Assembly (NCBI RefSeq): GCF_001642575.1
Contig: NZ_LXNG01000002.1
Span: 1-64,000 of the forward strand
DNA from: Xanthomonas floridensis
Lineage (GTDB): Bacteria; Pseudomonadota; Gammaproteobacteria; Xanthomonadales; Xanthomonadaceae
Reading direction: 5' to 3'
DNA: 64,000 nt
Shown here: piece after piece, positions 62,840 to 64,000 of the stretch
How positions within the stretch are numbered: the first letter of the stretch is position 1
Layout: every line of letters begins with the position of its first letter
The notes under the pieces: generated by a model
Seen by the model: the letters and a program-made list of their open reading frames with translations, nothing else
What the model was told of the DNA's origin: nothing
The model's database searches: none
Made by a program: the position numbers and the translations under genes

Positions 62840-64000
62840 ATGAAGTTTCTGTCCCGCTGGATCGCCCGCTGCGCACGGCTGTCCGCCCCTGTCATCGCCG
62901 CCTCGCTCGCCCTGGTGGCACCCGCCGCGCAAGCGGTCAGCGAAGCCGACCTGCTGCCGGTGGACCAGGCCTTCGTGCTGAGTGCGCAGGCCGAGGGCCG
63001 CGACAGCATTGCGCTGCAGTGGAAGATCGCGCCGGGCTATTACCTGTACCGCCACCGCATCAGCGTCAAATCCGGCCAGGGCTTCAGCGCCGGCGAACTG
63101 GCCCTGCCGGAGGGCGAGAGCAAGCACGACGAGTTCTTCGGCCAGGTGCAGACCTACCGCAAGCTGCTGCAGGCCACCCTGGCCGGCAAGGCCGAGCCGT
63201 CGCTGCAGACCGCGGTACTGCAGGTGCAGTACCAGGGATGCGCCGACGCCGGCGTGTGCTACCCGCCGCAGCGCCGCGAGATTCGCGTCACCCTGCCCGG
63301 CGCAGTAGCCGCCGATGCTGCCCCGCCGCGCGAGAACCTGGGCGCACTGGTGCCGCGCAACGCCTCCGGCCCACGGCTGTTCGGCGCCACCGGCCAGCCC
63401 GCCGGCATGGAGGCGCTGCCGCTGCCGGCCGAGCAGGCGTTCACTTTCGAGGCCATCGTCGGCGATGGCAACAGCCTGCTGCTGCGCTTCACCCCGGCGC
63501 CGGGCTACTACCTCTACCGCGACCGCACCTCGCTGGCGCTGGAAGGCAGCAGCGGCGTGCGTACCGGCCTGCCGCGCTGGCCGCAGGGCAAGACCCACCG
63601 CGACGAGCACTTCGGCGATGTGGTGGTGTATTTCGACCAGGCCGAAGTCACCCTGCCACTGCTGCGCGAGCGCGCCGACCCGGCGCGGGTGACCCTGGTG
63701 GCCACCTTCCAGGGCTGCCAGACCGATGGCATCTGCTATCCGCCGATGACCCGCCGCGTGGCGCTGGAGCTGCCCGCCGGCACGGTGTCGCCGCAAAACC
63801 AGGCGCAGGCCGCGCCGCTGATGATTTCGCCGCTGGCCGCCGGGCAGACGCCTGCCGAACCGGCTCCGGCCCAAGCCGCGCTGGGCGCCGCGCGCGCGAC
63901 TGCCGACGCCTCGGCCGACAACCCGCAGCGCACCCAGCCGCCGCATACCGACAAGGGCCTGTTGGCGATGCTGGCGCTGGCCCTGCTCGGCGGGCTGGTG
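62840..64000 (+). CDS. dsbD: Thiol:disulfide interchange protein DsbD, 5' part, with duplicated N-terminal domain
   Basis: An inner-membrane reductant exporter, cut off by the window edge after 387 codons. A signal peptide (APVIAASLALVAPAAQA) is followed by two tandem DsbD-alpha-type domains. The first has APGYYLYRHRI and the redox pair Cys134/Cys140 (GCADAGVCYPP). The second has APGYYLYRDRT and Cys293/Cys299 (GCQTDGICYPP). E. coli DsbD has a single such domain. The last residues begin the first TM of the central domain. The start at 62840 follows cutA closely. Confidence 0.92.
   Translation, partial: MKFLSRWIARCARLSAPVIAASLALVAPAAQAVSEADLLPVDQAFVLSAQAEGRDSIALQWKIAPGYYLYRHRISVKSGQGFSAGELALPEGESKHDEFFGQVQTYRKLLQATLAGKAEPSLQTAVLQVQYQGCADAGVCYPPQRREIRVTLPGAVAADAAPPRENLGALVPRNASGPRLFGATGQPAGMEALPLPAEQAFTFEAIVGDGNSLLLRFTPAPGYYLYRDRTSLALEGSSGVRTGLPRWPQGKTHRDEHFGDVVVYFDQAEVTLPLLRERADPARVTLVATFQGCQTDGICYPPMTRRVALELPAGTVSPQNQAQAAPLMISPLAAGQTPAEPAPAQAALGAARATADASADNPQRTQPPHTDKGLLAMLALALLGGLV

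Overview
The window is chromosomal DNA of a Xanthomonas, or a very close relative within the Xanthomonadaceae. The background is GC-rich. The strongest indicators are a T4SS bacterial-killing effector with a Q-rich XVIPCD-type tail beside its immunity lipoprotein, a malonate decarboxylase operon, a groES-groEL operon with a CIRCE-like site, and intergenic repeats typical of xanthomonads (CCCTCATCCGCCC / CCTTCTCCC and GTAGGAGCGCACC families). No rRNA, tRNA, CRISPR array or prophage structure was recognised.

Accessory left end (1-8750). Two or three lipoprotein genes and the N-terminal stump of a probable secreted effector are broken up by REP-associated tyrosine transposase (RAYT) material: one intact RAYT (3064-3774), one frameshifted RAYT (about 4860-5377), and several copies of a short repeat. 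Next comes a markedly AT-rich, tightly packed three-gene operon on the minus strand (8718 to 5539): a ParB/Srx-domain protein, an unrecognised protein with a possible PD-(D/E)xK-like nuclease core, and a C5 cytosine DNA methyltransferase. It looks like a transferred restriction/defence cassette inserted downstream of the aceE terminator, and it is the best candidate for an undescribed system.

Core region with one more interbacterial weapon (8791-21510). This holds aceE, a GH53 endo-galactanase, the T4SS lipase effector and its immunity lipoprotein (ATGA overlap), a three-gene partner-switching module (RsbU-type phosphatase, RsbW-type kinase, STAS protein, each overlapping the next), a HAD phosphatase followed by a decayed copy of its own 3' end, simple-sequence repeats, and a SUKH-family protein.

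Malonate utilisation (21704-31251). The minus-strand operon reads mdcA-C-D-E-G-B-H, MatC-like transporter, GntR/FCD regulator, with a 17-bp palindrome upstream of mdcA. Two structural oddities interrupt it: a 129-bp tandem repeat between mdcB and mdcH, and a diverged 176-bp duplication at the mdcD-mdcE junction.

Right half (31349-64000). A PadR regulator with palindromic operators is followed by a siderophore-interacting flavoprotein (an E. coli YqjI/YqjH-like pair). Then come yceI, a RutE-type nitroreductase, an ELM1-like protein, a DUF2145 pair, an Lnt-like acyltransferase, yhhQ, glnE, cupin and SMP-30 genes, and two tandem AsmA-like paralogues. aroG is preceded by an aromatic-rich leader peptide and a classical attenuator. 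A HipA/YjjJ-type kinase ends in a 13-bp tandem repeat. The window closes with a TonB-dependent receptor, groEL-groES, a secreted endonuclease I, cutA and the 5' part of dsbD, which carries two tandem N-terminal DsbD domains.
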